DNA from: Pedobacter sp. SYP-B3415 | GTDB lineage: Bacteria > Bacteroidota > Bacteroidia > Sphingobacteriales > Sphingobacteriaceae | Reading direction: 5' to 3' | Length of the DNA: 64,000 nucleotides | Assembly: GCF_004138205.1 (NCBI RefSeq) | Contig: NZ_RXNQ01000034.1 | Span: forward strand, 124,001-188,000 | Shown: one piece after another, positions 8,798 through 17,662 of the stretch | How the letters are laid out: every line of letters begins with the position of its first letter | How positions within the stretch are numbered: position 1 is the stretch's first letter | Made by a program: the position numbers and the translations under genes | Notes under the pieces: model-generated | Told to the model about the DNA's origin: nothing | What the model saw: the letters and a program-made list of their open reading frames with translations, nothing else | Databases searched by the model: none

Positions 8798-9652
8798 TTA
8801 TGCTGGCATTGGCGTACCTGCGGCACGATACTTCAGCGGAGTCATCGTAAAGTTATTCCTGAACAGGCGGATAAAAGAACTCGGACATTCAAAACCAACC
8901 ATCCCCACAATCTCGTGAAGCGCATACGGCGTGTTTCTGAGCAGGTAACGCGCCCGTTTCAGCCGCAGGCGGATCAGGTATTGATGAGGAGAGAATCCGT
9001 AGGCCTCTTTAAATGTTCGCATAAAATGGTTGACCGACAGGCAGGCAATGTCTGCCGCGTCCTGCAGGCTGATATTTTTGTTATAGTTGCTGCTTATGTA
9101 TTCCCGTGCATCATTAAGCCTTTTCATGACCTCTTCCCGTGTTGTAGCTTTACTGAAACGCAGTTTTTCCATTCGGAGCACGACCTCCCGGCTAAACACC
9201 GTAAAATAGTTTTGCAGACAATGGTAGAGATATTCATTGATCAGTTCCTCGTTATCGGTACCGCGTTCCAGGTGTCTGCGCAGGTGCCCGATCGTAATGC
9301 GCATATCATCCGAGATCGGATACAGTGATTCTCCGAAGCCGCCTTTGGTCATTTGCTCAGCGGCTATCCCTGTTTGCTTAAGAAAGCTATTGATAAAAGA
9401 TGTAGAAAAGCTGATCGTCAGGATTTCCACATCGAAATCAGCACTGATCGTTACTTCACTTTTTATGCCGGGGCTTAACATGAGGCAGGAGTCAGGATAC
9501 AGTTGTGCCTTACGTTTCCCAAACCGGTAGAGCGCTGTACCATTCAGCACAACATTTAATGTATACGCAACATGATCCTGCTGCTGAACGGCTTCATGGG
9601 CTGTTTCTATCCTGATCAGGTTTTGGTTTCGGAGTGTCTTCTGAAATTTCAT
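8798..9652 (-). CDS. AraC-family transcriptional regulator
   Basis: 284 residues. The C-terminal ~100 residues carry the two helix-turn-helix units of the AraC/XylS domain: SLQDAADIACLSVNHFMRTF for the first, ALHEIVGMVGFECPSSFIRLF for the second, then FTMTPLKYR. The N-terminal ~160 residues resemble a cupin-type sensory domain (YRFGKRKAQLYPDSCLMLSPG). It begins 17 bases after the VOC gene on the same strand, so the pair is probably co-transcribed. It may sense the compound handled by the VOC protein (inference). Confidence 0.9.
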   Translation of the reverse strand: MKFQKTLRNQNLIRIETAHEAVQQQDHVAYTLNVVLNGTALYRFGKRKAQLYPDSCLMLSPGIKSEVTISADFDVEILTISFSTSFINSFLKQTGIAAEQMTKGGFGESLYPISDDMRITIGHLRRHLERGTDNEELINEYLYHCLQNYFTVFSREVVLRMEKLRFSKATTREEVMKRLNDAREYISSNYNKNISLQDAADIACLSVNHFMRTFKEAYGFSPHQYLIRLRLKRARYLLRNTPYALHEIVGMVGFECPSSFIRLFRNNFTMTPLKYRAAGTPMPA

Positions 9653-9669
9653 GAGCGCGGTTATTAGCT

Positions 9670-10011
9670 TTATACAAACCCGTTTAGTTCTTTCTCTTCG
9701 CTGTAATCACGCTCCTCGATCAACAGGCAGGTGTTTCCCGTCGGATCGACAAAAACAGCAGACAACCCGGCTTGCATATAACTGGGCGATTGTGAAAATG
9801 AGATCCCCTTATTTCTTAATTCAAAACAGGTTTCCAGGCAATCTGTGGTCAGCAGGACCACATCTGCATCAACATCACAGATTAAATCGTCGGGACGCGG
9901 AAGGACCTGATTAAACGTTTCTGTATCAATTCCCAGGGTATGTTCAAAAAAATCGCGTGCTGAGGGCTGCAGCGCGGCATCTGGTCTGGTGTATTTGAGG
10001 GATAAAGACAT
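9670..10011 (-). CDS. VOC superfamily protein (glyoxalase/bleomycin-resistance fold)
   Basis: 113 residues with the typical pattern: early residues YTRPDAALQPSARDFFEHTLG, a central strand VVLLTTDCLETC, and a C-terminal FVDPTGNTCLLIEE strand that usually supplies the metal-ligand Glu. Single-domain VOC proteins dimerise to form the active site. Substrate is unknown. It precedes the AraC regulator gene and probably shares its transcript. Confidence 0.82.
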   Translation of the reverse strand: MSLSLKYTRPDAALQPSARDFFEHTLGIDTETFNQVLPRPDDLICDVDADVVLLTTDCLETCFELRNKGISFSQSPSYMQAGLSAVFVDPTGNTCLLIEERDYSEEKELNGFV

Positions 10012-10142
10012 GGCTCGTTGTTACATTTACTTCTGTGTAAAATTACCGGAGAATAAAATCCTGCGCTTCACCCAAAACGGGTGATTTTGCGAAACTAACT
10101 GTTAAAAAATGTTAGAAATAGCATAAACGCGACATCGAGAAC

Positions 10143-10769
10143 CTAAATGAATCGTTTGTCGCGGGCTGTGCGGATTGCTTCTGATTTCGAGTTGACGTCC
10201 AGTTTTACGTAGATATTTTTAACATGACTTCGAACAGTTTCGGTATCGATGAACAGGGTTTGGGCTACCTGGCTTTTTGTCTGCCCGCCTGCAATAAGTT
10301 CAAGGATTTCTGTTTCCCGCCTGGTTAAGGGAGAGTTGAGATTTTTCTGAAAGGACCGCATCACAATTCGCGCCACATTGGTGCTCATAGCACCGCCGCC
10401 AGACCGCACTTCGCGTACGGCTTCGATAATTCTTGCCCCGGGCGAGTTCTTAGTCAGGTAACCGCTGGCACCTTTGCCCAGCGCTTCAAAAACCATCTCT
10501 TCAGAGTCAAATACGGTAAGGATTACGATAGAGACGTCTGGCAGCATCTTTTTTATGACCGGAAGCGCGTCGAGGCCATTTGTGCCGGGCATTTCAATAT
10601 CGAGAAGAATCACATCGGGCGATTCAGCCTGAAGATACCGCCGGGCATCATCGAAAGAAGGATAAGCATTGAGCACCTGATAACCGGGCACATCGCTCAG
10701 CAAGCTCCGGTAAGCCATGCGCAAAATCTCGTCGTCTTCAATGATCAGTATGCGTATTTTTTGGTCCAT
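10143..10769 (-). CDS. NarL/LuxR-type response regulator
   Basis: 208 residues. The receiver domain has the acidic pair EDDE near the N terminus, the phosphoacceptor Asp in VILLDIEMPG, Thr in ILTVFD and Lys in LTKNSPG. The C-terminal LuxR helix-turn-helix (LTRRETEILELIAGG ... TVRSHVKNIYVKL) binds DNA. It follows the sensor kinase gene after 36 bases on the same strand, so it is its likely partner. Its closeness to the sugar kinase/transporter operon suggests a possible target but gives no proof. Confidence 0.95.
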   Translation of the reverse strand: MDQKIRILIIEDDEILRMAYRSLLSDVPGYQVLNAYPSFDDARRYLQAESPDVILLDIEMPGTNGLDALPVIKKMLPDVSIVILTVFDSEEMVFEALGKGASGYLTKNSPGARIIEAVREVRSGGGAMSTNVARIVMRSFQKNLNSPLTRRETEILELIAGGQTKSQVAQTLFIDTETVRSHVKNIYVKLDVNSKSEAIRTARDKRFI

Positions 10770-10805
10770 TCGCTGAGCAGGTTTAGATTTTAGACGCCGC
10801 CAAAA

Positions 10806-13751
10806 CTAAATTGTGACACGGATAGATGTAAAAATCGTAATTTTTGTTCCTTTTCCCTGCGCTGAGGAGACTGCCAGACTGGAGCCTATGCGCTCGGAAC
10901 GGACGCGGATGTTCTTCAGGCCGTTGCCATTAGACGCTGTTTCCGGATCAAAACCCTTCCCGTCGTCTTCCGTTTCGATATCAATTGTATTTTGCGCATT
11001 GCGTGTAATGCGAATCACTACCCTTGCCGCCCCCGCATGCTTCAGGATATTATTCAGGATTTCCTTAAAGATCAGACTGAGGTTTCGGTTGAACTCCATA
11101 GACAAGTGGATTTTCTTGTACTGTTCATCAAGACCTTCCACGTGGAACGCCACCCCTGTATGTGCAAAAAGCTCCTGGCCAACATCAGCAACATGGTTCA
11201 TGATTTCAAGGAGATTGTCGCTCTTCGGATCCAGCGCCCACAGGATATCTTTTGTGCCTGTATAGAGAAGTCCGGCGTTCTCCCTGATCAGGCGGATAAG
11301 TTCTTTTTCTTCGATTTGCTGCGCATCAATCTTCTTATCGAGTATTTCGGAAAGAACCGTGATCCGTGTAAGTTTATTTCCTATATCATCATGAAAATCT
11401 TCAGCGGTCTGGGTACGAATGCGTTCTTTCTCTGCGCGCCTGATGGCCTCAACCTGTTTTTCCTTACGTTGTTTTTGTTTGAACCAGTACCGCAAACCCG
11501 TGTAAATGATGGCGAACACAAGAACTGTAGAAAGGAGTTTAAACCACCAGGTCTCATAAAATGCCGGCACAACATAAAAAGCAAATTCCTTCAGCGGCGA
11601 CGACTTACCCTGTGCCAGGGAACGGACCTGGAAGACGTAGTGTCCGGGCTCGAGATTGGAATATTCGACTTCTTCGTTAGTTACCGGACTGTTGAAATCA
11701 AGATCAGACCCGACCAGCCTGTACTGATAGCTGATGCTGTTGGGGTTTGTAAGGAATACGCCTTCAAAGCGGATAGACAGGTGATCGCGGTGAGAGGCCA
11801 GTTCAACATTTTTTCCGGCCTGCGGAATGTAGATCAGCGAATCGCGGGCGCCGGGTTCATTGCTATGCAGCACCAGCCGGTTTATATGTACCGACGGTCT
11901 GCTGCCGGGTTTCTCGCCCGGACCAGTCTTACAGGCAACAATTCCGCCCGTGGTTCCCACCAGCATATAACTTTTATAGTTCAGTATTGCGTTTTGATTA
12001 CATTCGATAATAAGCGGATTCGCCTGATCTGACACGACATTGAAGCGGCCGGATGCCCGGTCAAAACTCAGTTTTTCGATCCCGCGGCCTGTTCCCATCC
12101 ACAAGCGTTTTTGCGCGTCAAATTCAAGACTGTAAATATCGTTTGAATGCAGGCCGTTCGACGTGGTGTAACGAAACGTTGCGCCCGTTTTCAGGTTGTA
12201 ACTGATCAGGCCATCACCAAGTGTGGCCACAAGCAACTGATCGCCCAGGCGGCGCAAGGACAGAACGTTCATTTTTCCGAGCGGAAGGTGTTTATGAACT
12301 TTCCGGTCGCGAATCATGTACACGCCGTTGGTCGTTGCAAGCACAAATTCGCGCGGGTTCAGTTCGAAAAGACTCGATACAAAACCTTTAAAACCGCCAA
12401 CCGTTTGCAGTCGCCCGTCTTGCATATAAAGCAGCTGGATCCCCCTGCCAAGCCAGATACCGCCATCGGCAGTATGCAGAATGCTGTTAAACTCGCTTTT
12501 AGTGATATCTTCCTCTGCCGGCTTAATTAACTGCTTGAGACCCTTCTCATCCTGTATCCACAGGCCATGTCCATGCACAGACATCCAGATTCTCCCCTTC
12601 TTATCTGCCGACACAAAGTACACACTGCTTGCCGAAAAAGCACTGGGATTGACAGGAACGGGCGTTTTTCCATCATAGCGGAAGACTCCCTTATTAAATG
12701 TTGCGATCCAGAGGTTACCCTTCAGGTCTTTGGCCATGCCACTGATGGGGAATTCAAAATCTTTTCCCTGAACCTTGTTCATCCTGATGTATCTGTCGCC
12801 CTCATACTTATAAATGCCCTGACTAAAGCACGACAACCAGATATTGTTCTCTACATCACGGAAGATCTCATAAACCATATTGTCTGTAAAGCCATTGGCA
12901 CCGCCAAACCGAAGTACCTCACCAGACGATCTGACAAGATAAGCACCCGTCTGCGTCCCCGCCCATAGCTGGCCTTTATGGTCCTGCTCAATGCTCATGA
13001 AATCACTGCCGGTGCCCGATAGCGGCGCGTAAGGCGAGATTCCGCGGCCTGAGCCATAATAGATCGCCTTCCGGCTGAGCAGAAAAAAATGTCCGGGGTT
13101 GTTCCTGTCAAAGATGATTCTTCGTAATATCAGGTTTCGTTCCTTCGCCGAAAAAAGGTACACGGGCTTCCAGGCGTTACCTTCAAGGCGCATGATTCCG
13201 CGCTCCTGGCAGATCGCATACAGGTTGCCCCGGGCATCGGTATTAATGGCTGTTACGCTGTTTCCCGGCAGGTGAGCAAAAACCGGTTTATCATTTACAA
13301 GCCGGAAAAGGCGCCTGCCGGCAACGCCCCAGATGGCACCTGTGTTGCTTTTCTTCAGAAAAGATACTTCTTCATTCAGATCCAGGTTATGGATCTGGTT
13401 ATTTCTGATAAAACTCAGCCCCGCATCGCTTCCTGCTATGATCTGGTGCGTTGTATCTTCAACAATGCAGTTGACCATATTTGACAGGAGGCCGGAAGCC
13501 TTACTATACGAGGTGAATTTTTTTCCGTTAAAACTGCTTAAGCCCCCAAAGGTTCCGAGCCAGAGCATGCGGCGGCTATCCTGATAAAACACGCCAACCT
13601 GCGATTGCGGCAAGCCTTCCTTCAGGTTGTAATTCGTAAAACTATAGGTCTGAGAAAAGCCGGGCTGCGTGAAAACAAGCAGCATGTGAAGACAAATAAA
13701 AAGGAACCTCCCCGGCGAACGCGTTAGCATGACAGGCCAATGTAGAAACAA
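10806..13751 (-). CDS. Two-component sensor histidine kinase with propeller repeats (reg_prop, Y_Y_Y, HisKA_3)
   Basis: 981 residues. After a signal segment, residues ~35-620 hold repeated two-component-regulator propeller blades (for example LWLGTFGGLSSF, LWAGTQTGAYLV, LWMGTGRGIEKL), forming two seven-bladed propellers in known homologues. A Y_Y_Y immunoglobulin-like domain follows (~640-730), then one transmembrane helix (~740-765). The HisKA_3 phosphoacceptor is His787 in EDFHDDIGNKL. The N box is around 900 (EILNNILKHAG) and G boxes are DDGKGF and GNGLKNI. No receiver or AraC domain is fused, unlike hybrid systems of Bacteroides; signalling goes to the downstream NarL-type regulator. Periplasmic propellers of this type often sense oligosaccharides. 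A parS-like palindrome lies inside the coding region at 11134-11149. Confidence 0.95.
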   Translation of the reverse strand: MFLHWPVMLTRSPGRFLFICLHMLLVFTQPGFSQTYSFTNYNLKEGLPQSQVGVFYQDSRRMLWLGTFGGLSSFNGKKFTSYSKASGLLSNMVNCIVEDTTHQIIAGSDAGLSFIRNNQIHNLDLNEEVSFLKKSNTGAIWGVAGRRLFRLVNDKPVFAHLPGNSVTAINTDARGNLYAICQERGIMRLEGNAWKPVYLFSAKERNLILRRIIFDRNNPGHFFLLSRKAIYYGSGRGISPYAPLSGTGSDFMSIEQDHKGQLWAGTQTGAYLVRSSGEVLRFGGANGFTDNMVYEIFRDVENNIWLSCFSQGIYKYEGDRYIRMNKVQGKDFEFPISGMAKDLKGNLWIATFNKGVFRYDGKTPVPVNPSAFSASSVYFVSADKKGRIWMSVHGHGLWIQDEKGLKQLIKPAEEDITKSEFNSILHTADGGIWLGRGIQLLYMQDGRLQTVGGFKGFVSSLFELNPREFVLATTNGVYMIRDRKVHKHLPLGKMNVLSLRRLGDQLLVATLGDGLISYNLKTGATFRYTTSNGLHSNDIYSLEFDAQKRLWMGTGRGIEKLSFDRASGRFNVVSDQANPLIIECNQNAILNYKSYMLVGTTGGIVACKTGPGEKPGSRPSVHINRLVLHSNEPGARDSLIYIPQAGKNVELASHRDHLSIRFEGVFLTNPNSISYQYRLVGSDLDFNSPVTNEEVEYSNLEPGHYVFQVRSLAQGKSSPLKEFAFYVVPAFYETWWFKLLSTVLVFAIIYTGLRYWFKQKQRKEKQVEAIRRAEKERIRTQTAEDFHDDIGNKLTRITVLSEILDKKIDAQQIEEKELIRLIRENAGLLYTGTKDILWALDPKSDNLLEIMNHVADVGQELFAHTGVAFHVEGLDEQYKKIHLSMEFNRNLSLIFKEILNNILKHAGAARVVIRITRNAQNTIDIETEDDGKGFDPETASNGNGLKNIRVRSERIGSSLAVSSAQGKGTKITIFTSIRVTI
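11134..11149. other. parS-like palindrome inside the sensor kinase gene
   Basis: CCTTCCACGTGGAACG contains the perfect 12-bp palindrome TTCCACGTGGAA that is also in the intergenic site at 40050. Coding position alone would not be expected to preserve it. Confidence 0.4.
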
Positions 13752-13805
13752 ATCAGCCGCCAGACATCACCCAAAAAGGGGGATATTTGACGGCTGATCA
13801 ACGTA

Positions 13806-15032
13806 TTATTGCCTGAGCCGGTCAAACCGCGCGGCAAACACAAAAATAACTAAGTAACAGATAATAGGAAGATAATAGGCGCTCGCGATGTTCTTGTCTG
13901 CAACCATGCCCATTAACATAGGAAAGAAGGCCGCGCCAACAACACCCATAGACAGGAATGAAGCGGCCTGTTTTGTTTTCGAGCCGAGGTTCTTCATACC
14001 CAGACTGAAGATAGTCGGGAACATGATGCTGAAGAAAAAGTTGATCATCAGTAAGGCAGCGAATGATACCCAGCCTATACCCTGTGCTACGATGATACAC
14101 ATCAGCACATTGCATAATGCAAAGATGGCAAGCAATTTATTCGGAGCGATATAACGCATGAGGAAGGTGCCCACAAAACGGCCAAGGAGCATCATGCCCA
14201 TAAAAGCTACCATAAACTGTCCGGCCGTAAAACTGCTGAAGCCCATGATTTCATGTCCGTAGTTGATAAAAAAGGCCCATGTTCCCCCTTGTGCCGCAGC
14301 GTTAAAAAGCTGTGCCAGAACAGCCCATACGAAATGCTTATGCGCAAAAAGGGACTTCTCGGGGTGCAGGTCTACATTCGCCCCGGCGGCACCCTGCTGT
14401 GGTTCTGAATGGAAATCTATAGTCTCTGGAACTTTTACGAAAGAAAAGCTCAGCGCTATGGCCGCAATCGCAATTCCGATGCCCATATAAAGCCCTTTTA
14501 CTGACCCCAGGTCTGCAGAGCCGGCACGTTCAGGACCAAAGAGAATAAAAGCACCAAGTGCCGGTCCGATCATCGTACCAACTGCATTAAATGCCTGGGC
14601 AAAGTTTATACGCTGGTCGCTTGTTCGCTGATCGCCCAGCGAGGCAACGAATGGGTGCGCTACGGTTTCAAGCGTAGACAACCCGCAGCCAAGCACAAAT
14701 AATGCGATGCGAAAAAAGGTGAAAGAACCAGCGTTTGCCGCCGGAATAAATAAAAAAGCTCCGAGCGAAAACAGGGATAATCCTAACAACACGCCGTTTT
14801 TGAAACCAAAACGTTTCATAAACAAGCCTGCGGGGATGCCCATAATAAAGTATGCCCCGAAAATGGAGAACTGCACAAGGCCTGACTGGGCTTTGCTGAG
14901 ATGCATGGCTTCCTGGAAATGCTTATTAAGTACATCGCCCATGGTGATGGCGATGCCCCAAAGCATAAAAAGGGTGGTTACGTAAATCAGCGTTATTTTG
15001 AACTTCTGTTCGGTAAAAGGTACTTTTTCCAT
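13806..15032 (-). CDS. MFS sugar transporter, FucP (L-fucose:H+ symporter)-like
   Basis: 408 residues with twelve hydrophobic segments. It fits the FucP/glucose-galactose transporter branch: N-terminal FMLWGIAITMGDVLNKHFQ, the GAYFIMGIPAGLFMKRFGFKNGVLLG signature of TM2-loop-TM3, and VAHPFVASLGDQRTSDQRINFAQAFNAVG in TM4-5. In FucP, Asp46 and Glu135 carry protons; the Asp of TM1 (MGDVLN) and Glu in TLETVAHP are at matching places. It follows the ROK gene by 20 bases, so transport and phosphorylation of one sugar are probably co-expressed. Confidence 0.9.
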   Translation of the reverse strand: MEKVPFTEQKFKITLIYVTTLFMLWGIAITMGDVLNKHFQEAMHLSKAQSGLVQFSIFGAYFIMGIPAGLFMKRFGFKNGVLLGLSLFSLGAFLFIPAANAGSFTFFRIALFVLGCGLSTLETVAHPFVASLGDQRTSDQRINFAQAFNAVGTMIGPALGAFILFGPERAGSADLGSVKGLYMGIGIAIAAIALSFSFVKVPETIDFHSEPQQGAAGANVDLHPEKSLFAHKHFVWAVLAQLFNAAAQGGTWAFFINYGHEIMGFSSFTAGQFMVAFMGMMLLGRFVGTFLMRYIAPNKLLAIFALCNVLMCIIVAQGIGWVSFAALLMINFFFSIMFPTIFSLGMKNLGSKTKQAASFLSMGVVGAAFFPMLMGMVADKNIASAYYLPIICYLVIFVFAARFDRLRQ

Positions 15033-15052
15033 ATGCTCGTTTTGTCTTGGTT

Positions 15053-15952
15053 CTATGTGTTTTGAATTTCGCTGCGGCTATATTTCTCTGCAAAAACCGC
15101 CGTTGCCCCAACCAGGGCTGCATCTTCCCAGAGCTCTGTTAAACGGAGGCTGGTGCCCGGAAACCTGCTTCTGAGCCGGTTCTGAAGTTCAGGCAGGAAC
15201 CAGCTGTCGGCACGTGCAATGTTTCCGCCAATTACAACAACTTCCGCGCGGGTGTCTGAAATGAAATCGCTCAGGAAGTTCTCCAGGTGCACGGTAAACT
15301 CTGAAAACACCTCACGGACTTCCTTCTGATGATTATCAAGTGTGATGATGGCCTTCAGATCTTTGCACGCCAGGCCGGTCAGTTCTTCAAACCGCCCTGT
15401 AAGCCCCCGGGTTGATATATAAGCTTCGGCGAAACTATCAAGATAAGGCACAACGGCCCTGTTCTCATCTTTAACAACACCATCTAAAGCGCTCGCTGAT
15501 CCAAGTCCGGTGCCAAGTGTAATGCCGATAACTCTGTCAAAACCAGCGCCTGACCCGGCATAAACTTCGCCAAGAAGAAACGCCTCCGCATCATTAATGA
15601 AGATAAGATTTTCGGCGGGCAATTGTAAACGACCTGCAAGCTCATTTTTTACGTTAATGCCATAAAGCGACTCATATTTATTGAGACCGCGTATACGGCT
15701 GATGCCTGCTGCGTACTCAAAGGGACCGGGCATGGCTATGCCGATCTTTGGCAGGCGGAGGCCGGCCACTGCGCTCACCTCAGTGAGGCATTTTGCCCAA
15801 AGGTCAAAAATTTCTGCGGCCGGTGCATGCGGATTTACTTTAATACGGCTTCTGCCTTGCGGGAGAATAATACCATTGTCTACAACCGCGGCGGTCAGGT
15901 GCGAGCCGCCAATGTCTACGCCGATTACCGGCTGCTGATCAGTATTGCTCAT
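15053..15952 (-). CDS. ROK family sugar kinase (glucokinase-like), zinc motif absent
   Basis: 299 residues from ATG 15952; a longer frame to 16045 extends past the inferred transcription start and is not used. It has the ATP phosphate-1 motif IGVDIGGSHLTAAVV, the sugar-binding and catalytic segment FINDAEAFLLGE and the glycine-rich GITLGTGLGSA. The usual ROK zinc motif CxCGxxGC and its EGH triad are missing: the equivalent region reads PYLDSFAEAYISTRGL. Members with this loss exist, but catalytic assignment is less secure. It is first in the operon with the FucP-like transporter; a full -33/-7 promoter lies upstream. Confidence 0.85.
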   Translation of the reverse strand: MSNTDQQPVIGVDIGGSHLTAAVVDNGIILPQGRSRIKVNPHAPAAEIFDLWAKCLTEVSAVAGLRLPKIGIAMPGPFEYAAGISRIRGLNKYESLYGINVKNELAGRLQLPAENLIFINDAEAFLLGEVYAGSGAGFDRVIGITLGTGLGSASALDGVVKDENRAVVPYLDSFAEAYISTRGLTGRFEELTGLACKDLKAIITLDNHQKEVREVFSEFTVHLENFLSDFISDTRAEVVVIGGNIARADSWFLPELQNRLRSRFPGTSLRLTELWEDAALVGATAVFAEKYSRSEIQNT

Positions 15953-16042
15953 TTTTCGGATTGCTTCGCAACCGGCTGCTTTGGTTACAACATCCGGCGG
16001 CGGGATATGACACAAGATGTGTCTAGGTTTAAATCGTTTTAG

Positions 16043-16072
16043 CAAATTTAATGATTAAAATCACTTATGCAA
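16043..16072 (-). promoter_or_regulatory. Promoter of the ROK-MFS operon
   Basis: On the minus strand TTG (16072-16070), then 19 nt, then TAAATTTG (16050-16043), an exact TAnnTTTG -7 box. Transcription would begin near 16036, which supports the ATG at 15952 as start. Confidence 0.6.
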
Positions 16073-16151
16073 CTGCTGCAGGAGCTATTACGGCTGAAGC
16101 GCTAAAATAAATCGGTTTGTGGTTCACGTCAGTACAGCTATCTCTCCCGCC

Positions 16152-16656
16152 GATACAAGCCTTCAGCCATAGATCATACTGTAATCAGGATGACCTCCTT
16201 CGTCGGTGATCCTTTTGGGGGGAGCAGTTAAACAGGATACAAGCCTTTAGCCATAGATAATACTGTAATCAGAATAACCTGCTTCGTTGGTGCTCCTTTG
16301 GGGGGAGCGGTTAAACAGGATACAAGCCTTTAGCCATAGATCATACTGTAATCAGGATGACCTCCTTCGTCGGTGATCCTTTGGAGGGGAGCGGTTAAAC
16401 ATGATACAAGCCTTCAGCCATAGATCATACTGTAATCAGGATGACCTCCTTCGTCGGTGATCCTTTGGAGGGGAGCGGTTAAACATGATACAAGCCTTCA
16501 GCCATAGATCATACTGTAATCAGGATGACCTCCTTCGTCGGTGATCCTTTGGAGGGGAGCGGTTAAACATGATACAAGCCTTCAGCCAGAGATCATACTG
16601 TAATCAGGATGACCTCCTTCGTCGGTGATCCTTTGGGGGGTGGAGCGATTTAACAT
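16152..16656. repeat. Six tandem copies of an 84-bp non-coding repeat
   Basis: Units begin with GATACAAGCC at 16152, 16236, 16319, 16403, 16487 and 16571, giving periods of 84, 83, 84, 84, 84 and 86 bases. A seventh copy starts at 16657 and stops after about 18 bases. Units 4 and 5 are identical and unit 3 differs by one base, while unit 2 is most diverged. The single-base length changes break any reading frame, so it is not protein-coding. Within a unit AGGATGACC pairs with GGTGATCCT with one mismatch, giving a small hairpin around TCCTTCGTC. Confidence 0.95.
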
Positions 16657-16780
16657 GATACAAGCCTTCAGCCACTTCGTGGCCTGGCTTTGTTTATTTC
16701 AGGCCTCACTTAAGCCTGCGGCTTGGCTCGGCCTGAAATAAACAAAGCCCTTGCTATCGCAAAGGCTTGTATCCTGTTTG
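16657..16780. repeat. Large branched inverted repeat closing the repeat array at tRNA-Pro
   Basis: Outer arms GATACAAGCCTT (16657-16668) and AAGGCTTGTATC (16763-16774) pair perfectly. Inner arms GGCTTTGTTTATTTCAGGCC (16686-16705) and its complement (16730-16749) pair over 20 bases. Three small hairpins fill the junctions: GCCAC-TTC-GTGGC, AAGCC-TGC-GGCTT and TTGC-TATC-GCAA. The right end CTGTTT extends the match to the repeat-unit junction AAACAGGATACAAGCC in inverted form. It stops next to the tRNA 3' base. Confidence 0.9.
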
Positions 16781-16854
16781 TAGGGATGACAGGATTCGAA
16801 CCTGCGACCTCCAGCACCCCATGCTGACGCGATACCGGGCTACGCTACATCCCT
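16781..16854 (-). tRNA. tRNA-Pro (anticodon GGG)
   Basis: A 74-nt cloverleaf on the minus strand. The acceptor stem AGGGATG pairs with CATCCCT. A D arm with GCG/CGC, the anticodon stem TCAGC/GCTGG and the loop ATGGGGT place GGG at 16820-16818. The T arm is GCAGG-TTCGAAT-CCTGT. The discriminator is A at 16781. CCA is not encoded. The sequence closely follows bacterial tRNA-Pro. Confidence 0.95.
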
Positions 16855-16991
16855 ATTGGATGGCAAATATATCAAATCAGCGTTTATACCGCCAAAAAAT
16901 TTTATCGCCAGCGGTATCATGTCCCGGTAACAGCTTCGGTTTTTTGACATTGACCCCAGAAGTGGCAACAAAAACAACGCTCTGTATGTTG

Positions 16992-16999
16992 TATTTTTG
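16992..16999 (+). promoter_or_regulatory. Candidate -7 box for the TetR-like/ABC1 operon
   Basis: TATTTTTG matches TAnnTTTG exactly, 21 nt before the ATG at 17021. No good -33 box is seen. Confidence 0.4.
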
Positions 17000-17020
17000 A
17001 ATTTACCAAATCCAGCACAG

Positions 17021-17659
17021 ATGGCAACTGCAACACAAATTCAGAAAGCATATATCGATTATGTTCTCAGCAACGGAGAGTCGCCGAAATCGGTTTATGT
17101 GTTTACCAAACGCCTCAAAATTGCCGAAGAAGAATTTTACCTGCATTTCGGCTCGTTTACTTCTATCGAAAAAAGCTTCTGGGCTGATGCCGTATCTACC
17201 GTTGTTTCCAGCATCAGGCAGCAGGAAGTCTGGCCGTCTTTCAGCGCCCGCGAGAAAGTGCTCTCATTCTTTTACGGCTTTACAGAATATCTGCTCAGAC
17301 ACCGCAGCTTCGCTGTGCACACCTTACGCCAGCACATGCGCGGACTTTCTGCCCCGCCCGTACTTGATGATGCAAAACCGGTGTTTGAAGCCTTTGCAGA
17401 ATCAGTTATTGCCGAAGGCCTGGAAAGTGGAGAACTTGCCGAACGGCGTTTCTTCTCAAAGCGGTATAAAGATGCGCTTTGGGTTCAGTTTCTCTTCATT
17501 ATGCGCTTCTGGGCAAATGATACGTCAGCAGCATTCAGCAAAACTGATGAGGCAATTGAAAAAGGCATTACTGTAACATTCGATCTCTTTCAACATAGTC
17601 CGCTTGATAATCTCCTCGACTATGGAAAGTTTCTAAGCCGGAACGGGCGTTTCGTTTAA
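17021..17659 (+). CDS. TetR-like transcriptional regulator
   Basis: 212 residues from ATG 17021; a TTG at 16997 falls inside the probable -7 box. The N-terminal ~55 residues fit a TetR helix-turn-helix (AYIDYVLSNGESPKSVYVFTKRLKIAEEEFYLHFGSF: the ending matches the usual YxHFxSKE). The remainder is an all-helical ligand/dimer domain. It precedes the ABC1 kinase gene by 3 bases. In this arrangement the regulator likely controls its own operon (inference). The HTH is more diverged than usual, so DNA binding should be regarded as probable, not certain. Confidence 0.75.
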   Translation: MATATQIQKAYIDYVLSNGESPKSVYVFTKRLKIAEEEFYLHFGSFTSIEKSFWADAVSTVVSSIRQQEVWPSFSAREKVLSFFYGFTEYLLRHRSFAVHTLRQHMRGLSAPPVLDDAKPVFEAFAESVIAEGLESGELAERRFFSKRYKDALWVQFLFIMRFWANDTSAAFSKTDEAIEKGITVTFDLFQHSPLDNLLDYGKFLSRNGRFV

Positions 17660-17662
17660 TAC

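Noticed and set aside
8712..8918. 68-codon open frame on the plus strand at the AraC 3' end
   Set aside because: It overlaps the AraC regulator C-terminus on the opposite strand and shows no motif.
10992..12032. 346-codon open frame on the plus strand antisense to the sensor kinase
   Set aside because: It has no recognisable motif and its codons mirror the kinase's third-position bias; the kinase frame on the other strand has complete domains.
16152..16656. CRISPR array
   Set aside because: Units are directly tandem 84-bp repeats with no unique spacers and no cas genes nearby.
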